DNA from: HGM13006 sp900757695
GTDB taxonomy: Bacteria; Bacillota; Clostridia; Oscillospirales; Oscillospiraceae
DNA length: 64,000 nucleotides
Assembly (NCBI GenBank): GCA_959607825.1
Contig: CAUHNW010000005.1
Coordinates: 62,001 to 126,000, forward strand
Reading direction: 5' to 3'
Numbering within the stretch: the stretch's first letter is position 1; each line of letters begins with the position of its first letter. Positions 42,107-51,073 of this stretch are shown here, in pieces. The notes below the pieces were generated by a model. That model saw only the letters and a list, made by a program, of their open reading frames with translations, did not search any database and was not told where the DNA came from. A program made the position numbers and the translations under genes.

Positions 42107-43408
42107 ATGAACGAAAAGCAGCAGGCTCTCTACGAGTCCAAATTTATTGACATTGATAAAGCACTTGGCCTAATTCAGTCCGGCGATACCATTACGCTGG
42201 GCTTCTACGGCTGTGAACCCCGGAACATGCTTCGCAAGCTTCACACCATTGCCGATCGGGTTCATGACGTTACCGTATGGTGCACCAACCCCGCAGAGGA
42301 ATATTCCTTCCTGATGGATGACTCTCTGGCCGGTAAAATCGATATTTTAACCGTTTTTTACGGCCCCATCCTTCGGAAGGTTCACCCCAGCCGTCGGGTA
42401 CACTATGCACCCCACAATATCCACATGGCAGCAGACTGCCTGAAAGAGGCCAAAAAGCCCAATGTATTTCTGGCTTCTGTGACTCCGCCGGACGAATACG
42501 GCTATGTCTATATGTCCATGAGTCAGCAGACAGAGTACGAAATGTTTGACTGCTGCGACCTTCACATCTTTGAGATCAACGAAAATCTTCCCCACACCTA
42601 CGGTTCAACCCGGATTCCCATTGAAAAGGTGGAATACTTCATCAAGGCAGACAGCCCTGTGGCCGCACCTCCGATTCCTCCCATCTCTCAGGAGCTCCGC
42701 ACCATCGCCGGAAATATTGCTGATCTGATTCAGGATGGCGATACCATTCAGCTGGGCTTTGGCGGCCTGCCCCACGCAGTTGCCGAGAACCTGATGAGCA
42801 AAAAGGATCTGGGTGTGCATACCGAGATGTTCTCCACCTCTCTCTATCATCTGATGGATGCCGGTGTCGTCACCAACGATAAGAAGAGCATCAACCGTGG
42901 AAAGTCTATCTGTGCCTTCTGCTGGGGAGATGACGACTTTAACCGGTATATCGACTTCAATCCCGGCATTCAGGTACTGCCTTTGACCTATGTCAACGAT
43001 CCCAACACCATTATGGCCAACGATAATATGGTATCCATCAACTCCGCACTGGAGATCGACCTGACCGGCCAGATCTGCTCCGAGTCTCTGGGCTGCACCC
43101 AGTTTTCCGGCACCGGCGGTGCCACGGACTATGCCTATGGTGCATTCCATTCCAAGGGTGGAAAGGGTATCGTTGCGCTGACCTCCACCGCAAAGCATGG
43201 TACCGTCTCCCGGATCGTTCCCACGCTGACCCCGGGTGCAGTGGTCTCTATCCAGCGAAACATTGCAGACTACATCGTAACGGAGTATGGCGCCGTCCGC
43301 CTCCGCCATCTGCCGCTGGATCAGCGAGTCAAAGCCATGATCTCCATTGCACATCCGGACTTCCGGGAAGAGCTTCAGAAGGAAGCTGACCGTCTGATGA
43401 TCTGGTAA
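42107..43408 (+). CDS. CoA-transferase 2, acetyl-CoA hydrolase/transferase family
   Basis: The 433-residue paralogue of the enzymes at 24288 and 48082 has the probable catalytic Glu in EIDLTGQICSESLG (about 326) and the motif GTGGATDYAYG. The N-terminus MNEKQQALYESKFIDIDKALGLI differs from the other two, suggesting another acyl substrate. It is monocistronic, with its own promoter and a strong terminator. It probably activates a carboxylic acid at the expense of acetyl-CoA or butyryl-CoA. Confidence 0.87.
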   Translation: MNEKQQALYESKFIDIDKALGLIQSGDTITLGFYGCEPRNMLRKLHTIADRVHDVTVWCTNPAEEYSFLMDDSLAGKIDILTVFYGPILRKVHPSRRVHYAPHNIHMAADCLKEAKKPNVFLASVTPPDEYGYVYMSMSQQTEYEMFDCCDLHIFEINENLPHTYGSTRIPIEKVEYFIKADSPVAAPPIPPISQELRTIAGNIADLIQDGDTIQLGFGGLPHAVAENLMSKKDLGVHTEMFSTSLYHLMDAGVVTNDKKSINRGKSICAFCWGDDDFNRYIDFNPGIQVLPLTYVNDPNTIMANDNMVSINSALEIDLTGQICSESLGCTQFSGTGGATDYAYGAFHSKGGKGIVALTSTAKHGTVSRIVPTLTPGAVVSIQRNIADYIVTEYGAVRLRHLPLDQRVKAMISIAHPDFREELQKEADRLMIW

Positions 43409-43423
43409 TTCCATCGTTTCCTG

Positions 43424-43450
43424 CCGGAGCCGCATTGCGGCTCCGGTTTT
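43424..43450 (+). terminator. Intrinsic terminator
   Basis: CCGGAGCCGC and complement with a three-base loop, followed by T residues. Confidence 0.93.
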
Positions 43451-43568
43451 TACTTCTCTCCGATTTCCGAAATTTCACACCTCGTCCATTTATTTTGAAT
43501 ATTAGACTTCCGCAAATTGCGTATTCTCTTTATTTTTTTGATTTTGACTTTGATTTTTGCAATTTTTC

Positions 43569-43597
43569 TTGACATTCATTCAAAACAAAGGGATAAT
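43569..43597 (+). promoter_or_regulatory. Promoter of aminotransferase operon
   Basis: TTGACA and GATAAT with 17-base spacing; the transcript would start near 43604. Confidence 0.78.
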
Positions 43598-43601
43598 ATA
43601 C

Positions 43602-43631
43602 CCATGGCAGGTGCAAACCGCTCTGCCATGG
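43602..43631 (+). promoter_or_regulatory. 5'-end hairpin of the aminotransferase transcript
   Basis: CCATGGCAG and exact complement CTGCCATGG enclose 12 bases at the expected 5' end of a roughly 120-base untranslated leader. It may stabilise the mRNA or belong to a regulatory RNA I do not recognise. Confidence 0.5.
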
Positions 43632-43722
43632 CTTTACGATTTCATCGGTGAGAGATCAGCCCCCGGCAATGGCGTCGAGGTTTACTGTCCGTACTCCATA
43701 CGCCGATTGGGAGGCAACCCCT

Positions 43723-44898
43723 ATGAAATATTCCAAAAACGCCGAAGCAATCCCCGATTCCAAAATCCGCAGCATGATGGTGCGGGCTGCATCCATTCCG
43801 GATGTAATCTCCTTTGCAGTTGGCGAACCGGACTTTGATCCACCGGAAGCTGTTATTGCGGCTACAAAGGCGGCACTGGACAACCGGGACACCCGGTATT
43901 CCCTCAGTGCGGGCATTCCTGAGCTCCGGGAGGAATATGCACACTATCTCTCCGGCATCACCGGACTCCATTATGAAGGGAAAAACGTTGTCGTATCCGC
44001 CGGAGGCATGGCCGCATTATTCTTAGGGCTCATGTGTCTGCTGGATCCGGGTGACGAAGTGCTGATCAGCGCACCCTATTTCAGCAACTATGTCCAGATG
44101 GTCTCCATGTGCCATGGGGTTACGGTCCCGGTAGATGTCTATGAAAAAGATGATTTTATTTTGACGCCGGAAGCCGTGGAAAAAGCCATTACCCCGAGGA
44201 CAAAGGTTCTAATGCTGAACTCTCCCTGCAATCCCACCGGTGGTGTCATCTCAGAGGACGCTATGAAAAAGCTGGCGCAGCTGGCCGTCCGGCATGATCT
44301 TTTTGTCATCAGCGATGAGGTGTACCGTCATATTCTCTTTGACGGAATCGCCTATCATACCATCGCCGCGGAGCCCGGAATGCAGGAACGCACGCTTATT
44401 GTGGACAGCTGCTCCAAGACCTTTGCCATGACAGGCTTCCGCATTGGCTTCGGCACAGGCCCGGTCCATTTGATTGAACTGATGACTAAGCTTACGGAAG
44501 GAATGTATTCCAACGCTGTTACCTTTAGTCAGCGGGGGGCCATTGCCGCCTTTCGTGAATCCCTTGGGCAGTGTGGCGAAATGTGCCGGGAATATCAGAG
44601 GCGGAGAGACTATGTGGTTTCCCGGCTCAACAATATGTCCGGAATCCACTGTATTTTGCCCAAAGGCGCTTTTTATGTGTTTGCCAATATCAGCGGAACC
44701 GGCCTTTCCGCCGAGGATTTTGCCAACCGACTGCTGGATCAGCAGCATGTGGCCGTGGTTCCCGGAGACAATTTTGGTTCCGGCGACGGGCTTCACTATA
44801 TCCGCATCTCCTATGCCGCCAGTATGGAGACCATTCAAGCAGGAATGGATCGGATCGAGGCTTTCTGCAAAAGCTTGTACGGAAAAGGAGCTGCATGA
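43723..44898 (+). CDS. Class I/II PLP aminotransferase
   Basis: The 391-residue fold-type I aminotransferase has NSPCNPTGG, DEVYRHILF and the PLP lysine in VDSCSKTFAMTGFRIG (about residue 233). It is closest to aspartate/aromatic aminotransferases (AspC/PatA group). The start is the ATG eight bases after GGGAGG. The next gene, a D-2-hydroxyacid dehydrogenase, starts at its stop codon. The pair can interconvert an amino acid, its 2-oxoacid and the D-2-hydroxyacid, which would allow reductive amino-acid breakdown. Confidence 0.9.
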   Translation: MKYSKNAEAIPDSKIRSMMVRAASIPDVISFAVGEPDFDPPEAVIAATKAALDNRDTRYSLSAGIPELREEYAHYLSGITGLHYEGKNVVVSAGGMAALFLGLMCLLDPGDEVLISAPYFSNYVQMVSMCHGVTVPVDVYEKDDFILTPEAVEKAITPRTKVLMLNSPCNPTGGVISEDAMKKLAQLAVRHDLFVISDEVYRHILFDGIAYHTIAAEPGMQERTLIVDSCSKTFAMTGFRIGFGTGPVHLIELMTKLTEGMYSNAVTFSQRGAIAAFRESLGQCGEMCREYQRRRDYVVSRLNNMSGIHCILPKGAFYVFANISGTGLSAEDFANRLLDQQHVAVVPGDNFGSGDGLHYIRISYAASMETIQAGMDRIEAFCKSLYGKGAA

Positions 44899-44900
44899 CA

Positions 44901-45860
44901 ATGAAGATGATTGCCTATGCCGTAGGAGAGGCGGAAATACCAATTTTCCGGCAGTTTCAGGATCAATACGGAATTGAACTGACCATGACGCCGGAACGCC
45001 CCTCCCTCGATAATGCACATCTTTCTCAGGGGATGGACTGCATCAATGTACTCTCAGAAACCGTCATTACCCCGGAATTATGGGATATCTATGCCAAAAA
45101 CGGTGTTACCATTGGCGTAACACGCTGTGTGGGCATGGAACACATGAACCGGGACTATGCGGAAAAGCTGGGGATTGCCGTTATGAATATCAGCTATTCC
45201 CCCGCCAGCGTGGCAGACTACGCCATTATGATGATGCTTATGGTGCTTCGCAATGTGAAGCCCATGCTCCAACGCAGCGTAGGGCAGGATTATACCGTTG
45301 CCGGCCTTCGGGGGCGAGAGCTGCCCAACATGACCGTGGGTATCATCGGTGCCGGACGCATTGGCACCACCATTGCCGCACACCTTTCCGGCTTTGGCTG
45401 CCGGGTGCTCTACTGGAACCGCACGCCCAAGGATTCCATTTCCGCAGAATATCGCCCGCTGCCGGAGCTTCTTCGGGAATGCGACATCATTTCTTTGCAT
45501 CTAAGCTCCAATGGGGATACCTATCACTTTATGGATGCCGATAAAATAGCACAGATGAAGTCTGGCTCTGTACTCATTAACACCAGCCGTGGGGCACTGG
45601 TAGACTCGGATGCACTGATCGATGCACTGGAATCCGGTCATCTCGCCGGTGCAGGATTGGATGTGGTTGATGGGGATCGTAATATTTACTATTCCGATCA
45701 CAAGAACCAAATGCTGCATCACCATCAGATGGCAATTCTCAACTCCATGCCCAATGTGCTGATGCTGCCCCATATGGCCTACTACACCGATCAGGCGCTG
45801 GAGGACATGGTGCGAAACTCCCTTGCCGTTACCAGCGAGTATTTTTTAACCCACCAATAA
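44901..45860 (+). CDS. D-isomer-specific 2-hydroxyacid dehydrogenase (LdhA/VanH-like)
   Basis: The 319-residue NAD enzyme has the dinucleotide motif GIIGAGRIGTTIA, the catalytic Arg region INTSRGALVD, and the C-terminal His in LPHMAYYTDQ. The segment TRCVGMEHMNRDYAEKLGI is typical of D-lactate dehydrogenase/VanH. The start is ambiguous: ATG 44895 overlaps the preceding stop but is only four bases from AAAGGAG; ATG 44901 is ten bases away. It is coupled to the aminotransferase. It probably reduces a 2-oxoacid such as pyruvate or an aryl/branched keto acid. Confidence 0.9.
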   Translation: MKMIAYAVGEAEIPIFRQFQDQYGIELTMTPERPSLDNAHLSQGMDCINVLSETVITPELWDIYAKNGVTIGVTRCVGMEHMNRDYAEKLGIAVMNISYSPASVADYAIMMMLMVLRNVKPMLQRSVGQDYTVAGLRGRELPNMTVGIIGAGRIGTTIAAHLSGFGCRVLYWNRTPKDSISAEYRPLPELLRECDIISLHLSSNGDTYHFMDADKIAQMKSGSVLINTSRGALVDSDALIDALESGHLAGAGLDVVDGDRNIYYSDHKNQMLHHHQMAILNSMPNVLMLPHMAYYTDQALEDMVRNSLAVTSEYFLTHQ

Positions 45861-45871
45861 CGCAATATCAA

Positions 45872-45908
45872 AAGGCTCCGCTCTGTACAAACGCAGAACG
45901 GAGCCTTT
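45872..45908. terminator. Bidirectional terminator
   Basis: AAGGCTCCG with inner CTG pairs with its complement at 45899-45908 between convergent genes. Confidence 0.85.
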
Positions 45909-45912
45909 CATT

Positions 45913-46581
45913 CTATTCTAAGCGCCAGTTCACCGGCTGCTGGCCATTCTCCTCTAAAAAATCATTGATTTTTGAAAAGGGACGGCTTCCAAAAAAGCCT
46001 CGATAGGCGGACAGGGGACTGGGGTGCGCAGAAGCGAGCACCAATCTGGGCGCATCTGTATGGATCAGAGATGCCTTCTTCTGGGCATAATTTCCCCACA
46101 GCACAAAGGCAATGGGCTGGGGCAGGGCGTTGGTTGCCGCAATGACCTGATCCGTAAAGGCTTCCCAGCCAAATTTTTTATGAGATCCGGCTTTGTGTGC
46201 TTCCACGGTTAAAATAGAGTTCAGCAGCAGTACGCCATTTTCCGCCCAAGGCCGCAGACAGCCGCTGCCGGCAGGCGGAATTTCAAGATCCGACTCCAGC
46301 TCCTTATAAATATTGCACAGCGACTTTGGAATGGGCGTTCCCGGCTCTACGGAAAAGCTCAATCCGTGGGCCTGCCCCGGCTCATGATAGGGATCCTGCC
46401 CCAGAATCACCACACGAACCTGTTCCGGCGGCGTTGCTTGCAATGCCGCAAACAGCTGCTGCCGAGGCGGATACACCGTTGCAGTCACATAGGCATTTTC
46501 CACCTGCTCCGATATCCGATCCCACTGCTGCTTCGAAAAATTGATCAACTGCCCCCAAGGGCCAAGCTCGTTCCATTCCAT
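45913..46581 (-). CDS. ung: Uracil-DNA glycosylase, family 1
   Basis: The 222-residue base-excision repair enzyme removes uracil from DNA. The water-activating Asp lies in GQDPYHEPGQAHGLSFSV and the leucine-loop His in HPSPLSAYRGFFG. The start follows CGGAGG. The length is normal. The PucR-type regulator gene lies 14 bases upstream in the same direction, so they may share a transcript. Confidence 0.96.
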   Translation of the reverse strand: MEWNELGPWGQLINFSKQQWDRISEQVENAYVTATVYPPRQQLFAALQATPPEQVRVVILGQDPYHEPGQAHGLSFSVEPGTPIPKSLCNIYKELESDLEIPPAGSGCLRPWAENGVLLLNSILTVEAHKAGSHKKFGWEAFTDQVIAATNALPQPIAFVLWGNYAQKKASLIHTDAPRLVLASAHPSPLSAYRGFFGSRPFSKINDFLEENGQQPVNWRLE

Positions 46582-46595
46582 GTTACTACCTCCGT

Positions 46596-47873
46596 TCAGG
46601 GATGCCGCAGGCTCGGGGCTTTTTCCATCCAGCTGTCATAAGAATTCCGCATGACAGTCACACCGTAGTACTCCAGAATGCGGAAGGAGAACATCAGATG
46701 AAATACCGTCTCCGCATCCCCCAGATCCACATGGATCAGGTCATTGATGCGGTCAATACGCTTTGATAGGGTATTTCTGTGGATATACAGCGCCGAAGCC
46801 GCCTCGCTGATATTCTGGTTGCAGGAGAGATAGGCATGCAGAGTTCCCATCAGCTCCGTTCCGTTTTTACGGTCATAGGATTCCAGCTTTAACACGGCTG
46901 AATGGCACAGCTGCAGCAGGCTCACCTGCGGTGCACATAATTCCAGACAGTGATAGATCGAATAGGCATCATAGTAGAATAGCGGCCCGGCGCCCTCCAG
47001 CAGCATTCCCATTTGCAGTGCCTTCATGGCCTGCTGATGGCGGCCCGAAAGATTCCGCAGATGGTAGGCTGTCTGACTGACCCCCGCCACCATATGATGC
47101 TTTTTCAGGAACTCCGTCACATCCCCCAGCACCAGTGCATCCTGTGTGGTCTGATCAAAGACATGAATCACCAGCTTGATCTGGCTGCCATACAAAAATG
47201 CCGTTGCATCCGGAAACTGCCGCTGAAGGGCCAGCCGTTTCTGCTCCAGCTCCAAATAATCCTCGCCGTCCTCCGGCTCACCGCGTCCCCCGGGGCGAAT
47301 GGTCAGCACCCGGTAGGGCATTTTCAGGTTCCACTTAAAAAACCTGCACCGATCCAGAATCACCTGTTCATCACGGATGGTACCGTTCAGCAGATCAGAC
47401 ACGAAAAATTCCAGCATATCCTCCGGATATTCCGCATAGTGGAGATCCTTCTGCATTTTCAGGCTGCACAGATCGCTGACAATAGCCAGAAGATCCAATT
47501 CTTCCTGTGTGGGAGGACCTCCATAACCGGGGCAAAGCAAATAGCCAATAAGCTTATTCTCCTGTGCTACAGCACAGCGCACAATGGGCAGCCCGGTAGA
47601 ATCTGTGGAAAGCACTGGGCTGCCTGCACGCAGCGCCGACTGGTACAGGGACAGATTGACAATGTTCAGCGGCAGACTCTGTTCCTGATTGATTTGAATC
47701 CACCGTGGATCCTCAATGGTGTTGTCCGGCGTGATGGCCAGCACATGATACGTAAGGTCTGCCAGGATCAATGGACTGCGCAGGCTCTTCCGTGCAGTAT
47801 CCAGCAGCTGCTGCAGACTGCGGCTGCGCACAAGGGCATGAATGCTGCTTTGTATAGACTCTCTGGGCATCAT
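46596..47873 (-). CDS. PucR-family transcriptional regulator
   Basis: The 425-residue protein starts after AAGGAG at 7-base spacing (adjacent Met codons at 47873 and 47870). The N-terminal half resembles a ligand-sensing domain (LILADLTYHVLAITPDNTIED). The C-terminus has the PucR helix-turn-helix NISEAASALYIHRNTLSKRIDRI. PucR/CdaR proteins usually activate neighbouring catabolic genes in response to a small molecule. It is divergent from CoA-transferase 3 at 48082, with TGTGCAAA repeats between them, so that gene is the likely target. Confidence 0.87.
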   Translation of the reverse strand: MMPRESIQSSIHALVRSRSLQQLLDTARKSLRSPLILADLTYHVLAITPDNTIEDPRWIQINQEQSLPLNIVNLSLYQSALRAGSPVLSTDSTGLPIVRCAVAQENKLIGYLLCPGYGGPPTQEELDLLAIVSDLCSLKMQKDLHYAEYPEDMLEFFVSDLLNGTIRDEQVILDRCRFFKWNLKMPYRVLTIRPGGRGEPEDGEDYLELEQKRLALQRQFPDATAFLYGSQIKLVIHVFDQTTQDALVLGDVTEFLKKHHMVAGVSQTAYHLRNLSGRHQQAMKALQMGMLLEGAGPLFYYDAYSIYHCLELCAPQVSLLQLCHSAVLKLESYDRKNGTELMGTLHAYLSCNQNISEAASALYIHRNTLSKRIDRINDLIHVDLGDAETVFHLMFSFRILEYYGVTVMRNSYDSWMEKAPSLRHP

Positions 47874-47949
47874 TGTGACGCTCCTTCCCAACGTTGTGTG
47901 CATAGTATAACAAAATAAAAACTCATTGTCAGCACAACTGCTGAAAAAA

Positions 47950-48014
47950 GTGCAAATTTGCACACAAAGCAGAAAAAAGAGTGTGCAAATCTCACTTTAC
48001 CACTGGTGTGCAAA
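47950..48014. promoter_or_regulatory. Repeated TGTGCAAA operator between PucR and CoA-transferase 3
   Basis: A perfect 14-bp palindrome GTGCAAATTTGCAC (47950-47963) is followed by GTGTGCAAAT (47981-47990) and GTGTGCAAA (48006-48014). The last lies between probable -35 and -10 (TACAAT, 48021) elements of the CoA-transferase promoter. Confidence 0.68.
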
Positions 48015-48081
48015 AACGCTACAATAAAGCCAAGATAAGAATCTGCTTTGCACAGAAATTTATGAAACGAGGGATCATCTC

Positions 48082-49389
48082 ATGGCATACACCTACGAAG
48101 ATTACAAAAAGATGTACGCAGAGAAAAAGCGTACCCTGCAGGAGTGTCTGGATCTCATCCAGTCCGGCGACCACATTTGCTTTGGCAAGGACTGCAATGA
48201 GCCACTTCTATTCTGCCAGCAGCTGCACACAGTAGCACCCCGGGTAGAGGGCGTTACCGTTCTCAAGGGCCGTTCCTCCGATTTTGGTTTCTTGCAGAAT
48301 GAGGATATCAAGGGCCATATTCTGACCCAATCCGCATTCTTCTCCAAGGGTTGGCAGCGTCCTCTTGAGCTGGGCAACTGCACCTTTGTCCCCAACGATC
48401 TGCGGGATCAGCCCTTCTGGTACAATGCTGCAAACCCCCGCAACACCTATATCGCCGCCGTTACCCCCATGGATGAAAACGGCAATTTTCAGGTGAACCT
48501 CTCTCAGATGTGGGAGCGTGACATTGACCCGCTGTCCTGCAAAAAGATCATCCTTGAGGTCAACAAGAACCTGAAGACCATCCACGGCGGCGTGGATATC
48601 AACATTAAGGATGTCGATGCGTTCTATGAGGCAGAGTATCCCATCTATGAGATTCAGGATGCGCCCTCCTCTGACATCGACAACGTAATTGGCCAGTATG
48701 TGGCTGAGCTGGTGCACGATGGCGATACCATTCAGCTGGGTATCGGTTCTCTGCCCAATGCCTGTGCCCGTAACCTGATGGACAAAAAGGATCTGGGTAT
48801 TCATAGTGAAATGTTTACCAATCTCATGGGCACCATGGTGGAAAAGGGTGTTATCACCGGTGCAAAGAAGAACCTGAATCCCGGCAAGCACATCTTCTGC
48901 TTTGCAGGCGGCACCAACCATCTCTTTGACATGCTCCATGAGAACCCCGACTGCATCATTCGTCCCGCCAGCTATGTAACGGATCCCATGGTCATCAAGC
49001 AGAACGACAATATGGTATCCATCAATGCCATTATGGAGATTGATCTGACCGGTCAGGTCTGCTCTGAGACCATCGGTACCCGCCAGTATTCCGGCCCGGG
49101 CGGTGCGTTTGACTTTGCCTATGGTGCAGCCCATAGTAAGGGTGGCCGCAGCATTCTGATCATGCACTCCACCACCAACAAGGGTGCATCCAAGATCAAG
49201 CCCATTCTGACACCCGGCGCAGTGGTTACCATTCCTCGTCCCTATGTGGATATAGTGGTCACCGAGTACGGCATTGCCCATATGCGCGGTCAGACTGTAG
49301 AAAACCGTGTGAAGAACCTCATTTCCATTGCCCATCCCGACTACCGGGAAGAGCTTACCCGTGAGGCACGGAAGCTGTTCTATATCTAA
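48082..49389 (+). CDS. CoA-transferase 3, acetyl-CoA hydrolase/transferase family
   Basis: The 435-residue enzyme is of the same family as those at 24288 and 42107. The probable catalytic Glu is in EIDLTGQVCSETIG (about 327), then SGPGGAFDFAYG. The N-terminus AYTYEDYKKMYAEKKRTLQE is like that of copy 1. It is divergent from a PucR-type regulator and has palindromic operator-like repeats in its promoter, so it is probably inducible by its substrate acid. A promoter-like TACAAT is at 48021. Confidence 0.88.
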   Translation: MAYTYEDYKKMYAEKKRTLQECLDLIQSGDHICFGKDCNEPLLFCQQLHTVAPRVEGVTVLKGRSSDFGFLQNEDIKGHILTQSAFFSKGWQRPLELGNCTFVPNDLRDQPFWYNAANPRNTYIAAVTPMDENGNFQVNLSQMWERDIDPLSCKKIILEVNKNLKTIHGGVDINIKDVDAFYEAEYPIYEIQDAPSSDIDNVIGQYVAELVHDGDTIQLGIGSLPNACARNLMDKKDLGIHSEMFTNLMGTMVEKGVITGAKKNLNPGKHIFCFAGGTNHLFDMLHENPDCIIRPASYVTDPMVIKQNDNMVSINAIMEIDLTGQVCSETIGTRQYSGPGGAFDFAYGAAHSKGGRSILIMHSTTNKGASKIKPILTPGAVVTIPRPYVDIVVTEYGIAHMRGQTVENRVKNLISIAHPDYREELTREARKLFYI

Positions 49390-49421
49390 ATTTGTTACCT
49401 CCGGTCGTAAGACCGATAGCC

Positions 49422-49465
49422 AAGGATCCCTGTGCAGAGATGGTCACTGCACAGGGATCCTTTTT
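49422..49465 (+). terminator. Intrinsic terminator
   Basis: A 15-bp perfect stem (AAGGATCCCTGTGCA and complement) with an 11-base loop and TTTTT tail. Confidence 0.9.
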
Positions 49466-49467
49466 CT

Positions 49468-50433
49468 TTATGAAACCCATGAGACCTCAGCATCCTGCCG
49501 CAGAGGCAGCTCCCGAAAGATCCTTGCCGTAATGGCATGATACTCGGTAAGGGAAGTGGTTTTTCGCAATAGCTTTTGGTACTTTTCCCGCTGGTCAAAC
49601 AGCAGAATCAAATAGCTCCATATCTCCTTCATGCGGAACATGGTATTTCTCGGACTTCCTACCTTCTGGGCTGTTGCCTCAAACAACTCCCCGTGGAACT
49701 CCCGCAGTGCCTCCACCGTAGGCCCACCAATGCCCTTGAGCTGCTGCACCAGCGCCGGATTTGCCACCAGCCCCCGCCCCAGCATCACCGCATGAGGTAC
49801 CGGTCTTCCCGTTAAAATCCGCTTGACATCTGCCTGTACCCCAATTCCCCCGCTGAGGCAGATAGGGAAGGGGCTGTTGTCCATGGCCTCGTCAAAGTAT
49901 TCCATGCGAACAGGGTGGCGATAGAGATCCTTGCGAACTCTTGGATGCACCGTCAGCTCCCGAATGGGGTACTGCCGGTAGAGCCGCAGTAATGAATGAA
50001 ATTCCTCGGGATCCTCCATTCCAAGCCTTGTTTTAATAGAGATACCGATCTCGGCATGTTCAAACACCTGATCCAGAAAGGCACGGAGCGCCTCAGGCTT
50101 TGCAAGAAAACCCGAACCTTTTCCTTTGGCCGTCACCGTACCGGAAGGACAGCCCAAATTCAGATTGACCTCCTGATATCCCAGCTCCCGCAATTTTTTG
50201 GCCGCTTCCAGAAAGGGAGCCGCCTGATTGGTAAGCAGCTGCGGCACCACTGTAATACCGGGATTGTTTTCCGGAAGGATCTGAAACAAATCCTTTTTGG
50301 TGATTGCTGGCCCATCTGTGGTTGGGGAGAGGAACGGCGTATAGTAGCGATCTACTCCCGGAAAAAAACGATGGTGAAGACTGCGAAAGGCACAGTCAGT
50401 GATGCCCTCCAAGGGCGCAAAATAATAAAGCAT
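49468..50433 (-). CDS. tRNA-dihydrouridine synthase
   Basis: The 321-residue FMN TIM-barrel enzyme reduces uridines in the tRNA D-loop. The catalytic Cys is in LNLGCPSGTVTAKGKGSGFL (about residue 95), and KTRLG and HPRVRKDLY line the active site. The start is uncertain: MLYYFAPLEG at 50433 fits the family N-terminus but its ribosome site (GGACGG) is weak; a TTG at 50487 is possible. It is close to the Firmicute Dus branch of COG0042. Confidence 0.9.
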   Translation of the reverse strand: MLYYFAPLEGITDCAFRSLHHRFFPGVDRYYTPFLSPTTDGPAITKKDLFQILPENNPGITVVPQLLTNQAAPFLEAAKKLRELGYQEVNLNLGCPSGTVTAKGKGSGFLAKPEALRAFLDQVFEHAEIGISIKTRLGMEDPEEFHSLLRLYRQYPIRELTVHPRVRKDLYRHPVRMEYFDEAMDNSPFPICLSGGIGVQADVKRILTGRPVPHAVMLGRGLVANPALVQQLKGIGGPTVEALREFHGELFEATAQKVGSPRNTMFRMKEIWSYLILLFDQREKYQKLLRKTTSLTEYHAITARIFRELPLRQDAEVSWVS

Positions 50434-50542
50434 AACATCCGTCCATTTAGGGGGCAACGCCGCTTCATTTGTCTGGGCGATCCCCAAGAGATTTTCTTTA
50501 TCATACAGGATGGAAAAAGGTCAAGTCAAGGGTAGATTTTAC

Positions 50543-50595
50543 TTGACATTCTAAATATGAACGACTATAATACCAAAAGTCTGAAATCGGACTTT
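50543..50595 (+). promoter_or_regulatory. MarR-MATE promoter with overlapping inverted repeat
   Basis: TTGACA and TATAAT (50543-50571, 17-base spacing) are followed at once by AAAGTC-N8-GACTTT (50576-50595), a good candidate autoregulatory operator of the MarR protein. Confidence 0.75.
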
Positions 50596-50608
50596 AAGGA
50601 GAGATCTT

Positions 50609-51064
50609 ATGGACGCAGTTCAGCAGGCCAGATTGGGCCGCTATAATCAGCTCTGCCGTGGCTATGATGATATCTACCGTCAAGCCGCCATGCAGGCGGG
50701 TATTTCCTTTGTGCCCTACTATATTCTGGTGATGATATGCAGCACAGACGGCCCGCATACCCAGAGTGATATTCAGCGCTTTTCCTTTTATCCTAAGCAG
50801 ACCATCAATTCAGCGGTCATGCGGCTGCAGGAGCTGGGGTATGTGGAGCTTCACCCGGAGGGCAGGCGGAAAAATCTTGTCTTAACACCGGCTGGAGAGG
50901 CATTTTGTGCCCGCCGCGTCAACCCGGTTCTTCAAGCAGAGCAGGAGTCTTTTTCAGCCCTGACGCCCCAGGAGCAGGAAATGCTGCTCAGTACCACGGA
51001 AAAGCACATTCGGCTGTTTCGGCAGCAGTCAGGATTATTTGATTCACTGCACGCCGAGATATAG
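50609..51064 (+). CDS. MarR-family transcriptional regulator
   Basis: The 151-residue winged-helix protein has the recognition region TQSDIQRFSFYPKQTINSAVMRL and wing ELHPEGRRKNLVLTPAG. It starts after AAGGAGAG and is followed ten bases later by a MATE pump gene, the common pattern of a repressor that controls its own export pump. The inverted repeat just downstream of its -10 box is the likely binding site. Confidence 0.92.
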   Translation: MDAVQQARLGRYNQLCRGYDDIYRQAAMQAGISFVPYYILVMICSTDGPHTQSDIQRFSFYPKQTINSAVMRLQELGYVELHPEGRRKNLVLTPAGEAFCARRVNPVLQAEQESFSALTPQEQEMLLSTTEKHIRLFRQQSGLFDSLHAEI

Positions 51065-51073
51065 GAGGTATTT

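Noticed and set aside
43604..43651. Fifteen-codon ORF in the aminotransferase leader
   Set aside because: No ribosome site, starts at or next to the predicted transcription start and has no repeated codons of one amino acid.
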